This document shows positions 6,582 to 7,703 of a DNA stretch of 7,703 nucleotides, piece by piece (within the stretch, counting starts at the first letter, position 1; every line of letters begins with the position of its first letter). Position numbers and translations under genes: made by a program. The notes below the pieces were generated by a model that saw only the letters and a list, made by a program, of their open reading frames with translations, ran no database searches and was not told the origin of the DNA. The DNA is from Campylobacterales bacterium (GTDB taxonomy: Bacteria; Campylobacterota_A; Desulfurellia; JAADFJ01), in assembly GCA_027080125.1 (NCBI GenBank), contig JALWSW010000065.1:1-7703 (forward strand), read 5' to 3'.

Positions 6582-6637
6582 AAAGTCAGGGCCAAGGACT
6601 GTTGGTTCTTCAACACCCAGTTGAGACCTGACCCTTT
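6582..6637. repeat. Bulged inverted repeat, possible REP/transposase-associated relic or mutS2 terminator
   Basis: AAAGTCAGG (6582-6590) pairs with CCTGAC and TTT (6627-6632 and 6635-6637) around a two-base CC bulge. An inner stem of TGTTG (6600-6604) and CAACA (6611-6615) has a six-base loop. Read on the minus strand, the element begins GGGTCAGGTCTCAAC. From memory that motif resembles sequences next to REP-associated tyrosine transposases (RAYT, Y1 type). It begins 3 nt past the mutS2 stop. On the minus strand it is followed by GTTGAAAAAGATTTG, which is A-rich, so it does not look like a standard Rho-independent terminator for mutS2. Confidence 0.5.
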
Positions 6638-6640
6638 ACT

Positions 6641-7703
6641 TTATTTGAATTTTGCAATTGTGACGCCGCTACCACCCTCTTTTGGTTTACCGACGCGTAT
6701 TTCCCCAATAAAATCGCTTTCGCGCAACAGCTCGACCGTCATATTTTTTAGCGCTCCAGTACCTATTCCATGAACAATTATCACCGAATCGGCACCATTT
6801 AATATTGCATTGTCAAGAAACCTAATCAGCTTCTCCCTTGCTTCGTCAATATGCATTCCGATAAGGTTGCACGATAGTTGATAATCTGTTTCCTGATAGT
6901 TTATCTTTAAATTTGAAACAGGTTTTTTACGACCTTGCACTCTGCATGCTTCTTTTTTATCAATCCAAACCTCTTTGCCGGAGCTGATAATCTTTATTTT
7001 ATCCTGTTTAATTTCTACAATCTCGCCTTGAATCGAAGTTCCTTTAATATTTGCCGTCTCTCCGATGAGAAATTTTTGTGAATTTATCTTTTTATCGATT
7101 TTCTGTCGATTTTCTTGCTTTAGCTTTGAGATTTCTCTGTGAAGATCGGGAACACTTTTTAGAGAGCGGATTTTCTGCTCCGCCTCTTTTATTATATGAC
7201 TTATTTCCTTGGCTTTTTGTCTGCTTATTTCCTCCTGCTGCTTTGCAAGTCTAATTCTTTCTTCTGAGAGCGCTTTTGCTTCTTGTTGCTTTTTCTCGAT
7301 TATCTCTTGCAGCTTTGCTGTTTTTTTCTTGTAAATACCGATTTCCTCTATCAATTGACGCATAAACTTTGATTCTGTTTGAGCACCGTTTTCTGCTGAG
7401 GAAACTACCGATCCTGGCAAAAATCGACTTGCTATATCAAGCGTATGACTTTCGGCAATCTTTCCATATTCAAGTTTATAGGTAGGCATAAGTGTATTTT
7501 TATCAAAACTGGCTCCCGCAATCTCTATGCTATCTTCAGATTCGCTCAGCGCCCAAAGCGGCACCCGGGCAAGATGCGTTGAGCAGACAAAGCTGATTCT
7601 TTTTTTTGTAAGTGATTTGAAAATAGCTATTGCAAGATTGCCCCCTGCCTCAGGATCGGTGCCTTCGGTAATCTCATCAATCAAAGCAAGCGAACCGCTG
7701 GTA
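6641..7703 (-). CDS. mutS2: MutS2 family ATPase/Smr protein, C-terminal part (N-terminus beyond window)
   Basis: Some 353 residues are visible; the frame stays open through the right edge, so the true start is outside (the family is usually about 780 residues). Visible in order are a Walker B/signature segment LIDEITEGTDPEAGG (residues 7-21), the H-loop STHL (41-44), YKLEYGKIAESHTLDIASR typical of the MutS2 ATPase, a long charged coiled coil (about 109-206), a KOW-like segment GETANIKGTSIQGEIVEI (about 214-231), and a C-terminal Smr domain (about 278-353) with VHGIGTGAL. MutS2 proteins act on branched DNA or, in Firmicutes, collided ribosomes; which applies here cannot be told. The Smr motifs deviate from consensus: NLIGM replaces DLRGM, and HGIGTG replaces HGKGTG. 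The gene converges with rmlC and is functionally unrelated to the polysaccharide genes. Confidence 0.93.
   Translation of the reverse strand, partial: TSGSLALIDEITEGTDPEAGGNLAIAIFKSLTKKRISFVCSTHLARVPLWALSESEDSIEIAGASFDKNTLMPTYKLEYGKIAESHTLDIASRFLPGSVVSSAENGAQTESKFMRQLIEEIGIYKKKTAKLQEIIEKKQQEAKALSEERIRLAKQQEEISRQKAKEISHIIKEAEQKIRSLKSVPDLHREISKLKQENRQKIDKKINSQKFLIGETANIKGTSIQGEIVEIKQDKIKIISSGKEVWIDKKEACRVQGRKKPVSNLKINYQETDYQLSCNLIGMHIDEAREKLIRFLDNAILNGADSVIIVHGIGTGALKNMTVELLRESDFIGEIRVGKPKEGGSGVTIAKFK

Noticed and set aside
6534..6773. Plus-strand 79-residue open frame crossing the convergent spacer
   Set aside because: It covers the repeat elements and the antisense of the Smr domain; there is no family resemblance.
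1..7703. tRNA, rRNA or riboswitch genes
   Set aside because: No cloverleaf, rRNA-like segment or known riboswitch core was recognised by eye in the two intergenic stretches (4842-4997 and 6493-6640), the only sizeable non-coding space.

Overview
The window looks like chromosomal DNA of a moderately AT-rich Gram-negative bacterium. It holds outer-membrane export machinery: a Wzi-type beta-barrel, a large SLBB/poly-export protein with a signal peptide, and an inner-membrane Wzz chain-length regulator. The lineage cannot be fixed from sequence alone. The Wzi, large SLBB and Wzz combination recalls capsule/O-antigen loci of Vibrio and of several deltaproteobacterial or deferribacter-like groups, but that is inference.

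Layout, left to right. Positions 1-4823 are a three-gene minus-strand operon, read right to left: wzz (about 4823-3819), a large SLBB exporter (3822-1255, sharing ATGA with wzz), and a Wzi-family barrel gene (1249 to beyond the left edge, 5 nt after the SLBB stop). A convincing minus-strand promoter (TTGACA, 16 bp, CACAAT) lies at 4882-4855. Positions 4842-4997 form a divergent promoter region. On the plus strand follow a 20-codon leader ORF with an excellent ribosome binding site (4998-5060), rmlA (5057-5935) and rmlC (5938-6492), all overlapping or nearly so. Positions 6493-6640 are a gene-free convergent spacer packed with small inverted and tandem repeats. Positions 6641-7703 are the C-terminal part of mutS2 on the minus strand, cut by the right edge.

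How the genes work together: RmlA and RmlC catalyse steps 1 and 3 of dTDP-L-rhamnose synthesis. The divergent operon encodes chain-length control (Wzz), trans-envelope export (SLBB protein) and surface display (Wzi) of a polysaccharide that plausibly contains rhamnose. No glycosyltransferase, flippase, polymerase, rmlB or rmlD is in the window, so the rest of the pathway must lie elsewhere. MutS2 is an unrelated housekeeping neighbour.

The most notable points are these. The wzz reading frame has no ATG, GTG or TTG where the family N-terminus begins, yet has a strong ribosome binding site 6 nt before an ATA codon. A tiny leader peptide is coupled to rmlA. The 6493-6640 spacer carries repeat relics. 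The MutS2 Smr domain has substitutions in both of its signature motifs. I see no clear evidence of a wholly new system; the window is mostly a recognisable polysaccharide export and precursor locus.
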